Shown in pieces: positions 1 to 11,581 of a stretch of 64,000 nt of DNA. Position 1 is the stretch's first letter. The number at the start of each line of letters is the position of its first letter. Origin of the DNA: Bolinopsis microptera. Taxonomy: Eukaryota > Ctenophora > Tentaculata > Lobata > Bolinopsidae. The stretch lies in assembly GCF_026151205.1 (NCBI RefSeq), contig NC_087077.1, positions 930,001 to 994,000 on the forward strand. The letters run 5' to 3'. A program made the translations under genes and the position numbers. The notes beneath the pieces were generated by a model. That model was given only the letters and a program-made list of their open reading frames with translations, did no database searches and had not been told where the DNA came from.

Positions 1-1359
1 GTAGAAATATTGACTATAGGGTGGGAGCTGTAAACTTAAAACTTCTGCTGAGTACAGTGGAAATTTGAGATGGAGGAATTAGATCAATAATTAATTAATT
101 AATAATTAATTATAGCACAACTTAGCTGTGCCCCACAGTAATTGTTAAATAAGATTCTGGAAAAGAGCAAACTTGAATTTCACACACAGTACTAGTAGTA
201 ATAACACACAGTTGACTTACTAACTAAAGGGGGGTTTAGCGTTGGACTATAACTAACTACATATACAACTTTATTATAACTATTATTATATTTACCTTTA
301 TTATATTTTCTATTGTTTACATATTGTTATTTCATATAATACCTATAGTCGGTTCAGCCATGGCTCTCTAGCTAGGGCAGGTTTGACTTATATATGTATA
401 TAGTTGTATATATACAACTAACTACAACACATAATACAATTACACAGTGTTCTTTTCTATCTTGTCACAAGGGGTCGCCTCGAGATACGTTGTTTTCATG
501 TGTACATGACTACCATCAATCGTACAATTACACATATTAAGTTATAGCAAGGTTAACCTTGTTAGTGTTGAACACTGGATCGTGTAGACGGCTAATATAT
601 AACAGATCCCATATCGAAGTTATTATTCTCTTCAAACCTATCTTTACTGCTGACAAGGATCGAAACTCAAAGTGAGATTCGATCAGAAACCCCACCAATA
701 TTCAAATAGTGAAAACGATCGTTTTGATTTCGTACAAAGATAATTACAAAATCGTACTTCTAGTTCTTTGCAATTTAAGGAATAGAATACACATTACACA
801 TTATCACAACGAAACTGTGGGACACACAAGAATTTGATAATTATAAATTGCTTTACAGTTTACACTGACTTACTGTTCAAGAACAGGAAGTAAAATAAAG
901 GATGAAATTCATATGTTTAGCCTATTTAGAATACAGAAAAGCGAAAATGAAGAATTCCTGACATTGTCACACAACAACAATGAAATTACTTATATATTCT
1001 TGAGTCTTAGTGTCAAAGTGCAAGCTGTGCCACTGATTTACGAAACTAGCCCGACTTTATCCTCACTAATCTGCGGGGAATCATGGTAAACTGAGAACAA
1101 TTAAAATACAATATTAGCACCAAGAAATGAGGGAAAAGTTACACGGTGATCTAATAGCGATCGAGTTAGGGAGAGAATTAACACGGAGAAATTCTTAATT
1201 GGACTATTTAGTTTCTTGATAATTTGGGAATGAGCGGCGAGATAATATCACAGAATAAGATATGAGATACAATCGAACAAGTGAAATACTGTGTAATATT
1301 AATAAGTGGCACTGCCAATTAAAGGTTTGAAGTGCACGTCATGGAAGGTGGAGGAATGT
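1..1359. other. Non-coding flank, no gene seen
   Basis: AT-rich sequence without an ORF, exon-like segment or RNA gene that I can support. An AATTAATTA-type palindromic tract lies near 85-112. It leads directly into the 32-bp satellite. Confidence 0.6.
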
Positions 1360-3639
1360 GTTACCCCACTGTGCAGTGTGAGGGTTGCAACGTTACCCCA
1401 CTGTGCAGTGTGAGGGTTGCAACGTTACCCCACTGTGCAGTGTGAGGGTTGCAACGTTACCCCACTGTGCAGTGTGAGGGATGCAGTGTTACCCCACTGT
1501 GCGGTGTGAGGGTTGCAACGTTACCCCACTGTGCAGTGTGAGGGTTGCAACGTTACCCCACTGTGCAGTGTGAGGGTTGCAACGTTACCCCACTGTGCAG
1601 TGTGAGGGTTGCAACGTTACCCCACTGTGCAGTGTGAGGGTTGCAACGTTACCCCACTGTGCAGTGTGAGGGTTGCAACGTTACCCCACTGTGCAGTGTG
1701 AGGGTTGCAACGTTACCCCACTGTGCAGTGTGAGGGTTGCAACGTTACCCCACTGTGCAGTGTGAGGGTTGCAACGTTACCCCACTGTGCAGTGTGAGGG
1801 TTGCAACGTTACCCCACTGTGCAGTGTGAGGGTTGCAACGTTACCCCACTGTGCAGTGTGAGGGTTGCAACGTTACTCCACTGTGCAGTGTGAGGGTTGC
1901 AACGTTACCCCACTGTGCAGTGTGAGGGATGCAGTGTTACCCCACTGTGCAGTGTGAGGGTTGCAACGTTACCCCACTGTGCAGTGTGAGGGATGCAGTG
2001 TTACCCCACTGTGCAGTGTGAGGGTTGCAGCGTTACCCCACTGTGCAGTGTGAGGGTTGCAGCGTTACCCCACTGTGCAGTGTGAGGGTTGCAGCGTTAC
2101 CCCACTGTGCAGTGTGAGGGTTGCAACGTTACCCCACTGTGCAGTGTGAGGGATGCAGTGTTACCCCACTGTGCAGTGTGAGGGTTGCAACGTTACCCCA
2201 CTGTGCAGTGTGAGGGTTGCAACGTTACCCCACTGTGCAGTGTGAGGGTTGCAACGTTACCCCACTGTGCAGTGTGAGGGTTGCAACGTTACCCCACTGT
2301 GCAGTGTGAGGGTTGCAACGTTACCCCACTGTGCAGTGTGAGGGTTGCAACGTTACCCCACTGTGCAGTGTGAGGGTTGCAGCGTTACCCCACTGTGCAG
2401 TGTGAGGGTTGCAGCGTTACCCCACTGTGCAGTGTGAGGGTTGCAGCGTTACCCCACTGTGCAGTGTGAGGGTTGCAGCGTTACCCCACTGTGCAGTGTG
2501 AGGGTTGCAGCGTTACCCCACTGTGCAGTGTGAGGGTTGCAACGTTACCCCACTGTGCAGTGTGAGGGTTGCAACGTTACCCCACTGTGCAGTGTGAGGG
2601 TTGCAGCGTTACCCCACTGTGCAGTGTGAAGGGTTGCAACGTTACCCCACTGTGCAGTGTGAGGGTTGCAACGTTACCCCACTGTGCAGTGTGAGGGTTG
2701 CAACGTTACCCCACTGTGCAGTGTGAGGGTTGCAGCGTTACCCCACTGTGCAGTGTGAGGGTTGCAGCGTTACCCCACTGTGCAGTGTGAGCGTTGCAAC
2801 GTTACCCCACTGTGCAGTGTGAGGGTTGCAACGTTACCCCACTGTGCAGTGTGAGGGTTGCAGCGTTACCCCACTGTGCAGTGTGAAGGGTTGCAACGTT
2901 ACCCCACTGTGCAGTGTGAGGGTTGCAACGTTACCCCACTGTGCAGTGTGAGGGTTGCAACGTTACCCCACTGTGCAGTGTGAGGGTTGCAACGTTACCC
3001 CACTGTGCAGTGTGAGGGTTGCAACGTTACCCCACTGTGCAGTGTGAGGGTTGCAACGTTACCCCACTGTGCAGTGTGAGGGTTGCAACGTTACCCCACT
3101 GTGCAGTGTGAGGGTTGCAACGTTACCCCACTGTGCAGTGTGAGGGTTGCAACGTTACCCCACTGTGCAGTGTGAGGGTTGCAACGTTACCCCACTGTGC
3201 AGTGTGAGGGTTGCAACGTTACCCCACTGTGCAGTGTGAGGGTTGCAACGTTACCCCACTGTGCAGTCTGAGGGTTGCAACGTTACCCCACTGTGCAGTC
3301 TGAGGGTTGCAACGTTACCCCACTGTGCAGTGTGAGGGTTGCAACGTTACCCCACTGTGCAGTGTGAGGGTTGCAACGTTACCCCACTGTGCAGTGTGAG
3401 GGTTGCAACGTTACCCCACTGTGCAGTGTGAGGGATGCAGTGTTACCCCACTGTGCAGTGTGAGGGTTGCAACGTTACCCCACTGTGCAGCGTGAGGGTT
3501 GCAACGTTACCCCACTGTGCAGTGTGAGGGTTGCAACGTTACCCCACTGTGCAGTGTGAGGGTTGCAACGTTACCCCACTGTGCAGTGTGAGGGATGCAG
3601 TGTTACCCCACTGTGCGGTGTGAGGGTTGCAACGTTACT
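1360..3639. repeat. 32-bp satellite array, about 71 units
   Basis: The unit is 32 bp (for example the starts at 1360 and 1392) and contains GTTACCCCACTGTGCAGTG followed by TGAGGGTTGCAAC. Each unit holds the 8-bp palindrome GTTGCAAC and the arms CACTG-TG-CAGTG. Units differ by a few substitutions: TTGCAACG, TTGCAGCG and ATGCAGTG variants recur in blocks, and two units carry GCGG for GCAG, one near each end. This mixture suggests expansion by unequal exchange or segmental copying. No coding role is visible. Confidence 0.97.
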
Positions 3640-3671
3640 GCACGAACTCTCTCTCGGGAGAGAGTTCGTGC
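3640..3671. repeat. Perfect 14-bp stem hairpin at the satellite edge
   Basis: GCACGAACTCTCTC is followed by the loop TCGG and then by its exact reverse complement. The hairpin is 32 nt long, the same as the satellite period, and abuts the last partial unit. Function unknown. Confidence 0.95.
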
Positions 3672-4141
3672 TAAAAAGTATAAAATATGCCAAATATTAA
3701 GACACTACCGGACCACGATGTACATGGGGACTTACCAGTTGCCACCCCAAACGTGATAAAGCCACTTTTCTCCACATTTCATGCTACCCTGTTCATGGTT
3801 CATTATTAGCCGAAAATATTTTTTGACCTAGTCAAAAAATTTTTGATTTTTGAAGGATTCGAGTAGCTGTAGAGTTAAAATGTGACGAAAAATATGCATT
3901 TAAAGATTTTGGAATTACATTTTTAAAAAGAAATATCCGTCAAAATTTTTTGAAACCGGACCGGAACCGGATCCGGATTTTGAAGCCGGATATCGGGCCG
4001 GATCCGGATTCAACCGGATATCCGGTCGGTTCCTAGACTGTGGATTCCATAAAACTATGACATAATGATTGGTAAAGGGACAACATGTTTCTACAGCACA
4101 ACCCTGAATTACCCGCGGAGTTTGAATTGTGGTTTGGAGGT
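3672..4141. repeat. Intergenic, with CCGGAT-rich palindromic cluster
   Basis: No gene seen. A 9-bp stem (TTTTTTGAC, loop CTA, GTCAAAAAA) lies near 3820-3840. At 3953-4032 there is a dense run of overlapping CCGGA, GGATCCGG and CCGGATATCCGG motifs of the kind found near the ends of some DNA transposons. That link is inference. Confidence 0.55.
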
Positions 4142-4154
4142 AAAATAAAAGGCG

Positions 4155-4352
4155 CGGTACATATCGGGGTAATTACGGTACATATCGGGGTAATTACGGT
4201 ACATCGGCGTAATTACGGCAAATCTTGTCATACGTTGTGACTGCGTGACCCGCCGCGCACCTTAGTTGTTAGTGAAACGACCGTGGGGGTCACGACGTGA
4301 TACAAGGTAGATCGGGGTAATTACGGTACATATCGGGGTAATTACGGTAAAT
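4155..4352. repeat. GGTAATTACGGTA repeats around a dispersed-element core
   Basis: Five copies of a roughly 20-bp motif ending in GGTAATTACGGTA (three at 4155-4219, two at 4309-4350) flank a segment at 4227-4306. That segment matches 33990-34090 in reverse complement: it shares GTCATACGTTGT, TGACCCGCCGCGCAC, GTGAAACGACCGTGGGGGTC and GTGATACAAG. It is part of a dispersed non-coding element family. Confidence 0.75.
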
Positions 4353-4536
4353 CGCGGGGCGGGTTAAATCTTTTTTACTGTACAAGAAATTTAAAAAGGC
4401 TGCCATTGAAGGGGTTGAAGACAATGGTCTACTTCACCAAGGAGGGGTTGGGAGACTGGAGAGGCACCTGTGATCAATGAGCACGGTCTACAACCAAATA
4501 CATGGTTACCATATTATATTATAATTGTTTACTCAT

Positions 4537-4606
4537 GGGCGGCGCTCAGCCTGTCATTCCGCCGAATATCTATATCTATGAATTTTATACTTATAGCCCC
4601 AGGTAA
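4537..4606 (+). repeat. Copy of a dispersed 'CAGCCTGTCATTCCGCC' element
   Basis: The segment runs from GGCGGCGCTCAGCC to CCCCAGGTAAG. Related copies occur at 33724-33806 and 34098-34166 on the same strand, and near 34518-34546 and 35380-35440 on the opposite strand. The LINE 3' fragment that follows appears to have inserted into it. Confidence 0.7.
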
Positions 4607-4608
4607 GT

Positions 4609-4968
4609 ATACCTCTCTCTGAAATAGAACATGATAAACATCTCAAACTTAAATTTAAAACTGAGACTTAAATTTTAAACAAAAATTCAATTATTGGGCT
4701 CTGATCCTGTGTCAACAAATAACACCCAGAAGTTTTTAAGGATGAAACTTTGCTTGTTAAACTATTTTTAGATTTGCAGATTTTTATATTTGTTTATTGA
4801 CGTAGTGGATGGTTGAGTCGATTTCAAGCACAGGTCGATCTCAAATCCAACGATAGCAGTGACCACTGACCGTCGACACTGATTTATTTACCATAATAAT
4901 TGATATTGTTAGATTGTGCCGTAAAAATAAACAATTGTTTAATTAAATTATTGTTTTAATTTTATTAA
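4609..4968 (+). mobile_element. 5'-truncated LINE copy (3' UTR only)
   Basis: It matches the 3' UTR of the CR1-like LINE at 41123-41515 in the same orientation. Shared landmarks in the same order are CCTCTCTCTG...AACATG, ATTGACGTAGTGGATGGTTG, TTTCAAGCACAGGTC, CTCAAATCC, GATATTGTT and GATTGTGCCGTAAAAATAAA. No coding part remains, which is the usual 5' truncation of LINE insertions. Confidence 0.85.
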
Positions 4969-5035
4969 CTCTACCAACAACCAAATCTACAATAATAAGT
5001 TTCAAATATGTTATTTTTATTGAAATGGATATGAT

Positions 5036-5147
5036 TTTGGAGAAATTTCGTCTTACTAATGTAAGACGTCCATTTTACCAAAAGGCACATGGTTGTACAA
5101 CTTCCAATAATTCCATCTTCTAAAAGAGATACAGATTACGATAGTCG
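5036..5147 (+). repeat. Dispersed repeat, copy 1 (second copy at 7317-7418)
   Basis: Shared blocks with 7317-7418 in the same orientation: GGAGAAATTTCRTCTTA, AGACGTCCATTTTACCAA, ATGGTTGTACAACTTCC, AAAAGAGATRCAGATTACGA. Family unknown and non-coding. Confidence 0.75.
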
Positions 5148-5186
5148 AAATGTGCGCGGTCAGGGATTAGCACATAGCAGGTATAA

Positions 5187-5689
5187 TTTAGTAGTGGAAC
5201 AGCAATACTAAGGTAATGGGACTACTGCGGACCCTCTACCGGCCAAACCTTGTTAACAAAGCCGCAGTCAAGGTTCGGTGAACGGTAGTTAAAAGCGCTT
5301 AAGGGACATAAGTCAAATTGGTAGAGCAACATCATGTAGTGGACTTGATGAGGAGTAGGTAGAATGTTAGGTTGCTCCTTTATAAATCGTCTTTTTCTCC
5401 GATAATAAGTTGACATCAAGTATTGAAAATTATTCGAGAAGAATCTCGAATAATTTAGTTGCAGCGTGCCACATGGCTATCTAAACTGCAAACCCTACCC
5501 ATTGCTGAGCAAGGCCTTTATTTCTTAAGAAGTCCACTACATGATGTTGCTCTACCAATTTGACTTATGTCCCTTAAGCGCTTTTAACTACCGTTCACCG
5601 AACCTTGACTGCGGCTTTGTTAACAAGGTTTGGCCGGTAGAGGGTCCGCAGTAGTCCCATTACCTTAGTATTGCTGTTCCACTACTAAA
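5187..5689. repeat. Perfect 160-bp inverted repeat with 183-bp spacer
   Basis: The left arm 5187-5346 and right arm 5530-5689 are exact reverse complements over 160 bp by direct reading, with no mismatch found. The spacer 5347-5529 contains a further stem (AATTATTCGAGA / TCTCGAATAATT). A transcript would fold into a long hairpin; as DNA it could form a cruciform. The short ORF in the left arm has no recognisable features. It could be a foldback transposon, a recent inverted duplication or an hpRNA locus. Confidence 0.95.
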
Positions 5690-6529
5690 GAAATAATCCC
5701 GATTACACTCGACCTCTGCCTGATCCAGAGGATATCACCATTTTACCTTCACACAGACATCGAACGCTGTAAGAAGATGACGATCAGACCTCATTATAGC
5801 AGGTATAACTATAAAAATAAAATGATAATGTGTTAAACTGGAAGTGAGAAGATCAAAGATATGTTTTAAACCGTGTGATTTTTCTGTCGAAACGTGTGAT
5901 TTTGTGCCCAAACTTTGAACTTACAAATTGGTAGTGGTAATCTAATTTATAAGCTCAAACTTCTAGAATCTTGGTGAGCGGAAAATTCCCGAAAGGCTTA
6001 GCGGTCGCATATATCTTTACTTTAAGAATCATTAGATTATTCTGTAAACTTAAATAACTTTCTTATCTTGTCTTCAACTTAACCAAATAAATTTAGATTT
6101 ATAAGTTTAATCACTTAATTCAAGGAATTGATCGAAATTCTAGGAATCAATAGGAATCTATTACCCATTTCTCGATGGCTGTCGCTTGTCTACGAATTTG
6201 ATTTGGAGCTGCACGGTAGTTTCTCGTTGTTGATATGTTTGAAGTCAGAACATTCGTCAATCTTGGTATTAATAGCATGCAACATTCCTGGAAGTCATCC
6301 TTCTGTTATCTAAAATGTCTAATTCACCTGTATTTATCGTAGTATTTATACTACTATATACCAGTTAGAACTGGTAAATTTTAGAACCCACGAGGAACCC
6401 ATTTAAGCGTACTATACTCGAATTAACAATTTTTTTTCTAGAACTTTTATCATTTATAGCCGCAAAGTTGTTTCATTCGGGATTGTTCGTTAAGTGAAAT
6501 AAAAGTTCATGGTGGTAAAACATTAGTTA
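5690..6529. other. Intergenic, no gene seen
   Basis: AT-rich. A 61-codon open frame at 6128-6313 has no recognisable domain and no convincing splice context, so I do not call it a gene. Confidence 0.5.
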
Positions 6530-6750
6530 GTGACAGCACAATGTCGTGACATCATGATGTCGTGACAGCACAATATCAGGACTCAGGACAGCATGATGTC
6601 GTGACAGCACAATGTCGTGACAGCATGATGTAGTGACAGCACGATGTAGTGACAGCATGATGTAGTGACAGCACAATGTCAGGACAGCATGATGTAGTGA
6701 CAGCACAATGTCAGGACAGCATGATGTAGTGACAGCATGATGTAGTGACA
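6530..6750. repeat. 16-bp minisatellite, about 14 units
   Basis: Alternating variants GTGACAGCACAATGTC and GTGACAGCATGATGTA repeat every 16 bp, with one partial unit near 6579-6585. Open frames across it are a by-product of the repeat. Confidence 0.93.
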
Positions 6751-7092
6751 CTATATAGACAGTAGACATGCAGTCAATGCAACATAATGTAGGATGAAAA
6801 ATGGTTTTGAATACTGAGTGACTTTACTTATAGATGGCACGGTGCCAATTATTGGCACCTTATACTCATCTGCTATTGGAACTTGAGGATAAAATAAATA
6901 TTTGATCTTAAGTTGTTTGAAGCATGGTAAGTTATAACATAGGATATAGCATTATAGGCTGAAGAACAAAAACCACAATTGCACTGGAGACTAGGGGGTT
7001 CATCGTCAAACTATTTTTATTTTATTCATTTGCCAATAATATATGTTAAATAATCGAATAGCAGTATGGCACCTGCCAAGTCTACAATAACA

Positions 7093-7267
7093 AGGGGTCG
7101 TTCACATATTATGTAATTGGTAATCACTTTTTGGACAATTTGTAACCCCCCCTCCCCCCTCCGCAATCAGTTTTACACATAGCTATTGTGTCAAAATTAC
7201 AGTAGCATAATCATTTGGAAACCTCCCCTCCCCCCTCGGTTGATTACGTAATATGTGAACGACCCCT
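7093..7267. mobile_element. 175-bp MITE-like element with 25-bp terminal inverted repeats
   Basis: It starts AGGGGTCGTTCACATATTA and ends with the reverse complement, with one mismatch in about 25 bp (TATGTAAT against TACGTAAT). Two CCTCCCCCCTC stretches lie inside. It has no coding capacity. Short size, TIRs and low complexity fit a non-autonomous DNA transposon; I could not define the target-site duplication. Confidence 0.8.
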
Positions 7268-7316
7268 AAGGTCCGCACTCCGCTGATGTTAATTTTTGTA
7301 CTGGAAATGAACTAAA

Positions 7317-7418
7317 TTCGGAGAAATTTCATCTTATTAATGCCAGACGTCCATTTTACCAACAAGGAATGGTTGTACAACTTCCTTCTTTTAAAAGAGA
7401 TGCAGATTACGATAGCAG
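7317..7418 (+). repeat. Dispersed repeat, copy 2 (see 5036-5147)
   Basis: Second copy of the family at 5036-5147 in the same orientation, somewhat diverged and shorter in the middle. Confidence 0.75.
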
Positions 7419-7554
7419 AATTCTCGGCACCAAAATTTAACAATTTAATTTAGGCATGAAGGCCCAAGATTGATGAAAAGATAAGATTACTTTTTCTGAT
7501 TGTATTGTAAGGAATGGCTTAGCATGGCAATTTCCGAATTTGTTCACTGGCATT

Positions 7555-8060
7555 ACCGAGTTAATTGTTCTGCCCGAAGTTCCGTGAAACAAGATTCACT
7601 TAAGACACTTCCTCTTCTCAGGAGAAGTCATTAATTCTATGATACGTGATACTAAGTCTAATGTAATTAATATTACGGAACACTGATAAGACGGATGCGA
7701 TTAGAATCATCATGCAGACGGTTTTAAATATTCAATAAATAGTTCTCTCCAAACATAATCCCACTTATCGTTTTAAAATTTTGTATGGCCAGACCATCTG
7801 CTTTCAGCTGAACCTGCATTGTTGAAATCTACAACTCGCAGACAAGCTTTTGATAATAAGTTTCCCGACAGTCGCGTCTGACTAGCATAATTGTCTGTTA
7901 AATGAAACATGTTTTCAGTTTACTTAAATTCTTAAAATAGAAAGTGAAATGGCTGATAAAAATGCTATTTCTAGAAGTATCAATTTGATTTGTATTTTGG
8001 TCCCGGAACTTATAAGCCTGTTTGCCGGCTCCTCAATTAGACATATCCAACTGTTCGAGA
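7555..8060 (+). repeat. Dispersed element, uninterrupted copy
   Basis: It aligns with 9330-9589 plus 10021-10268 in the same order. Shared landmarks: TTCTATGATAYGTGAT, CTGATAAGACGG, TATTCAATAAATAGTTCTCT, TCTTAAAATAGAAA, TGATAAAAATGCTATTT and ATCAATTTGATTTGTATTT. No ORF of note; probably a non-autonomous element of unknown class. Confidence 0.75.
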
Positions 8061-8202
8061 AATCAAGTAGAAATAATCACACCTGGACAGATATGTCTTC
8101 AGGGCGAACCTGATACCGATCCCGAAGGTTCTGACAGACCACATAAAACAACTTAAGACGTTAAAAAAAGTTCTTTAAAAAAAGTCAGAAAAATATCAAA
8201 AT

Positions 8203-8284
8203 TGGGTCATACATCCGGATCCCGATGGCACTGTCGTGGCACTGTCGTGGCACTCTTGTGGCACTGTCACAGATGTATGACCCA
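8203..8284. repeat. Inverted repeat enclosing a 12-bp tandem repeat
   Basis: TGGGTCATACATC at 8203-8215 is the reverse complement of GATGTATGACCCA at 8272-8284. Between them, GGCACTGTCGT is repeated about four times with small changes. Confidence 0.85.
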
Positions 8285-9177
8285 AAATTGTTGGAGAAAA
8301 TCTTATTTTTCAAAAAAAGGGTTTGAAACAAGAATTTCGCCGCGGTAACACCACGCACGATCAAATTTCCCTACTGCATACAATGTAATTGTTCTACTTA
8401 ATTGTATTCCAGAGTGGTGTTTGGCGCATGTAATAATCGTTCATATTATATTAGGCGTGCAGAACTTGGAAAATTCTGCGCGCATCTGAGGTGTCGCCGT
8501 CGCGTCGATCTGTATGTGGTTTGGTTGTAGATCATTTCATACTTTGCGCGGTTTTGTTTCGTGTTAAAAATAACGATGTCACGTCATATTACTGCATCGT
8601 ATGCCAACTTAATTGACTGTAATAAAATATTCTGTCTCGTCTTAGTTATTATTTGTATGTAACATAAACTAATACATTTTGATGCTTACTCGACACATCT
8701 ACACTCTATACTACAGCACCATAGACTTTCGACTTCCGAGCCTTTAATTTATTTGATATGGGATTCTTTAAAAGCATACCGCAATCTTGATATTATTTGC
8801 TTCTTGAATGTAAATGTAAAGTAATATCTGTTCTTAACTTTGTATTCGCTTTTTACTATTCAGTTTCGATTAACTGTTAAATAATCAGCCACGAGTCCAT
8901 GGTCTATCAGCTGATAACATAATTTTATTTGTTTTGACTTGCTGAATTTTATCACTCGGTAATTTATTAAGCTTGTTTCACCAAAATAACACTTAAATTG
9001 ATGATTGATCCGTGTGTAACAGTCGTCAAGCACCAAAAACTGGTTGCTATGCCTGTAATTAATTAACACATAACTGGCGTCGCGCGCGCAATATAGACTC
9101 TTTTTATACACATAATTGTAGGGGAGTGGTCTATATTGCGAAGGAGCAGACTTTTGTCGACACCGTAGGACCGTCGG
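8285..9177. other. Intergenic, no gene seen
   Basis: No supported gene. A minus-strand frame of 83 codons at 8860-9111 has no recognisable domain. Confidence 0.5.
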
Positions 9178-9255
9178 GCCACCTCATATATCCAAACCCG
9201 ATTACTTATTCCCTACGATCTTTTTGCCTTCGGCAAGAGTAGGGAAAAAAATTTT
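9178..9255 (-). repeat. Dispersed repeat, inverted relative to 35316-35392
   Basis: This segment (ATATATCCAAACCCGATTAC, TTATTCCCTACGATC, TTTTTGCC, GGCAAGAGTAGGGAAAAAA) is the reverse complement of 35316-35392 with very few differences. Confidence 0.85.
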
Positions 9256-9329
9256 GAAGAAAATCGGGGTTTGCAGTAAATCGGGGCTTTAATTTTGAAC
9301 CAAGAATTTTGAACCAAGAATTTTCTCGT

Positions 9330-10268
9330 AATTCCGAAGAATTGTTCAAGAGCACTTCGGGGTACTGGCCAGACCTCCTGAGTTCTGTGAATTTTCACGT
9401 TACCCTGAGACACTTCCACTGTCTCTCAGAAACTTCATTTATTCTATGATATGTGATCACTGTGTCTAATGCAATCGACTGAAACCCTGATAAGACGGTA
9501 TATTATTCAATAAATAGTTCTCTCTTAACATAATCATCATGCATCGTTATCGTTTTGAATTTGTTTATGACAGGACCAAACCATCTCTGCCGTTTTTTGG
9601 CAAATGTGCTTCAAGACCAATAAAAATCGGAGGTTTTTGAGCACTTTTATCACATATGTGCCTTTTTGGAATCTGTATTAGAAAATGTTGAGCGTCTGGG
9701 CTGGTGTGTACTATGATTACATTGCTTTGAATTTGTATATTGAATTATATTGTATTTCAGTGCTATGTAACCAGGCGGCAAATTTGAAATGGGGTCCGTA
9801 GTCCCCACACATAGTATTATGTCCTTGTTTTACTGACTACTTCAATGAAGATCGTGCATATAATAGTTGATGAATTTCGCCATTTTAAGGGGTCCCAAAA
9901 CGAAGTTTCTTGCGGCCTGCGATTGGTTCTAGGGATAGATATTGATCCAAAAAATAAATTTCGATAAAACAATCCAAATTTCAAACATGGTCTTTATTAA
10001 GCACATTTGCCAGAAAACGGCAAATGTGCTCTCAGCTCAACCTTGCCATTGCAGACAGGCTTTTAATACGGATAATATATTTCAATTTCCTAACATCAGT
10101 AGCGCCAGACTTGTACGACTGATTAACTTTTAAGTTTCATTTAATTTCTTAAAATAGAAACGAAAATGGCCTGATAAAAATGCTATTTTTAGAATTATCA
10201 ATTTGATTTGTATTTAGGGCCGAAATTACAAGCCAGTTTACCGGCTCTTCAAATAGACCTGTCCAAAT
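9330..10268 (+). repeat. Dispersed element, second copy, split by an insertion
   Basis: 9330-9589 and 10021-10268 together correspond to 7555-8060. The intervening 431 bp (9590-10020) have their own inverted termini, so a younger element interrupts the older one. Confidence 0.75.
9590..10020. mobile_element. 431-bp TIR element nested in an older repeat
   Basis: The left end CCGTTTTTTGGCAAATGTGC and the reverse complement of the right end agree over about 22 bp with one mismatch. The element lies exactly where the 9330-10268 repeat departs from its 7555-8060 relative. It has no coding capacity. CAAATGTGCT recurs just outside the right end, so the boundary could be off by a few bases. Confidence 0.75.
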
Positions 10269-10780
10269 TTAATATTTTATCACTAGGCCGAAGGTTGTAT
10301 CGTTATCATTCAAGTTGGGTTATTCGGATTTGTTGGACTTTTGGTAATATTGGGAATTTGGTCATACGACACTCGAAAAAACTTTTAAACTTTCTTAAGT
10401 CATACTCTTAACTTGTTCATATTTTCATTTTTAATATACCCTAAATCAATGGTAGATCATTAGTCCAAGTTATGAGTCTAATTACTATCAAAGCGTGACC
10501 ATTATCTGTAAACAAGAGTATTTCAAGTCAAATACCTGGTCACGGGGTCACCTTGCCATACTACACCAGATAAAACAAAAAGTCCAAATGCCTTAAAGAA
10601 TAGTCCCAAAATACCTGTGATTGAGCATTTATAATACACATTTGCAATTTTGAAAACACACGATTGGCCGACATTATCGGTCTTATTCGTACTGATCTTG
10701 TCACCCGAGAGCTTTGATTGAGCTCAAACAAAAAACAAAATACCACCTAATAATATAAGTAGATTTTACTTTCAAATAGT

Positions 10781-11581
10781 GGGGGGGGGGGGGGGGGGTA
10801 CCACTGTCCATTTTGTCCATTTTGTCTTTGTCTTTTTTTACATTTTTTTGTGAAGGACAGTGTTTTGGGGACAAAATGGACAATACTAGGGACAAAAGGG
10901 ACAAAAGGGACAAAAATTTTGGACAAATGAGACAAAAAATTAGACAAGCTCAAATGTAGAGAATGTATATATTCTACTCGACATCAACAATTTAGATTTT
11001 CATGTCAGTGTTTTGCTGTACTTAGAATCAACTGAAACCACTGAAGGGACTGAAATAAGCAGAATTCATCAACAGCATCACATAAATAAATGTGTACACG
11101 GTTCAGTCAATATTTCATTAATCCCATTAATCAAGTGGTGATATCAAAAAAGTCATCATCTTTTAATATCATAACGCTCATAGCGGCCAGAAGCAGATAC
11201 CCAGACCCACACAATTACTTCTCCATTATTATTAACAATATGCCGACAATATCGAGCTAATGGGTCTTCGCTTTTTCCTATGAAGTAGGAGAAAAAGCAT
11301 GCCCGTCCTCTAATGAAGATTTTCTTATTCCTCCTCTTTTTCCTGAACATTTGTCTCGTTTGTCCCTGTCCTTTTTGTCCATTTTGTCCATTTTGTCCAT
11401 TTTGTCCCTGTCTTTTTGTCCATTTTGTCCTTTTTTGTCCCCGTCTTTTTTGTCTTTTTTGTCTTTTTTGTCCCTATTATCTTTTTTTGTCCATTTTGTC
11501 CCTCTTGTCCCTCTTGTCCCTTTTGTCTTTGTCTTTTTTCAGTTTTTTTTGTGCAGGGATAAAATTGACCCCCCCCCCCCC
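10781..11581. repeat. 800-bp segment bounded by a G18 run and a C13 run with TTTTGTCC repeats
   Basis: G18 at 10781-10798 is followed inward by TTTTGTCCA-type and GGGACAAAA-type repeats (10803-10945). On the right, many TTTTGTCCA repeats (11350-11540) lead to C13 at 11569-11581. The two ends are roughly reverse complementary, so this could be one low-complexity inverted element. Open frames in the pyrimidine repeats are not genes. Confidence 0.7.

Noticed and set aside
1360..3639. CRISPR-like regular direct repeats
   Set aside because: The repeats are contiguous with no unique spacers, and the window is clearly eukaryotic.
6527..6769. 80-codon minus-strand ORF
   Set aside because: Lies wholly in the 16-bp minisatellite.
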